Shown here in pieces: positions 6,011 to 6,026 of a stretch of DNA of 6,026 nucleotides. The stretch spans positions 1-6,026 of the forward strand of contig CANJSR010000314.1 in assembly GCA_947476855.1 (NCBI GenBank). The letters are read 5' to 3'. How positions within the stretch are numbered: the first letter of the stretch is position 1; every line of letters starts with the position of its first letter. The DNA comes from Acetobacteraceae bacterium (GTDB lineage: Bacteria; Pseudomonadota; Alphaproteobacteria; Acetobacterales; Acetobacteraceae). Under the pieces are notes generated by a model that saw only the letters and a program-made list of their open reading frames with translations, was not told where the DNA came from and made no database searches. The position numbers were made by a program, and so were the translations under genes.

Positions 6011-6026
6011 TGGGGTCCAGGGGCAA

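Larger units (their letters stand above)
5863..6026. repeat. Large imperfect inverted repeat (REP/BIME-like or MITE-like), cut by the window end
   Basis: Bases 5863-5931 and 5958-6026 are inverted copies of each other around a 26-nt centre (5932-5957). The inner 23 bp of each arm (5909-5931 and 5958-5980) are perfectly complementary. The outer parts match with small differences: TTGCCCCCTCGACCCCCA on the left aligns with TTGCCCCTGGACCCCA, the reverse complement of 6011-6026. The right arm reaches the last base, so the element continues outside the window. The centre holds CACGGT twice in tandem (5945-5956). No open frame looks like a transposase, and no target-site duplication can be judged. 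It most resembles two repeat units in head-to-head orientation. Confidence 0.85.

Noticed and set aside
5831..6026. Open frame from the TTG at 5831 through the palindrome to the window end, preceded by GGAGGA at 5820-5825
   Set aside because: The frame is open only because the repeat is stop-poor. It would translate perfect inverted repeats, and the product matches no rodA-like membrane sequence. GGAGGA in a G-run is likely chance.

Overview
The window is a high-GC bacterial locus that carries most of the rod-shape (elongasome) operon, all on the + strand. In order it holds the 3' end of mreB, two genes I do not recognise, mreC, mreD and mrdA (PBP2). A GC-rich palindromic intergenic element follows and runs off the right edge. 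The mreB-mreC-mreD-mrdA order, the very high GC at third codon positions and the style of the repeat (GGGGCGCTGCCCC... blocks) suggest an alphaproteobacterium, most likely an Acetobacteraceae or other Rhodospirillales member. That placement is inference.

Layout. Positions 1-630 encode the last 209 residues of MreB. A 75-bp gap follows, with a weak extended -10-like element. Positions 706-1212 encode a 168-aa protein made of two copies of a winged-helix-like 60-residue unit. Seven bases later, 1220-2464 encodes a 414-aa protein with three predicted N-terminal membrane helices and a cytoplasmic region that reads as three degenerate repeats of about 92 residues. After 44 bp comes mreC (2509-3369). 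It overlaps mreD (3369-3923) by 1 nt, and mreD overlaps mrdA (3920-5812) by 4 nt. The last 214 bp hold no gene that I can support. They hold nested hairpins and a large imperfect inverted repeat centred near 5944, with a perfect 23-bp inner stem.

How it works together. MreB filaments on the inner face of the membrane, MreC and MreD across it, and PBP2 in the periplasm form the complex that drives lateral peptidoglycan synthesis. RodA, the glycosyltransferase partner of PBP2, is often encoded directly after mrdA. Here it is either beyond the palindromic element or elsewhere. The two unrecognised genes lie between mreB and mreC, which are adjacent in most bacteria, and are co-directional and closely packed. 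They are therefore the best candidates in this window for undescribed biology: a small tandem winged-helix protein next to a membrane-anchored repeat protein, embedded in the cell-shape operon.
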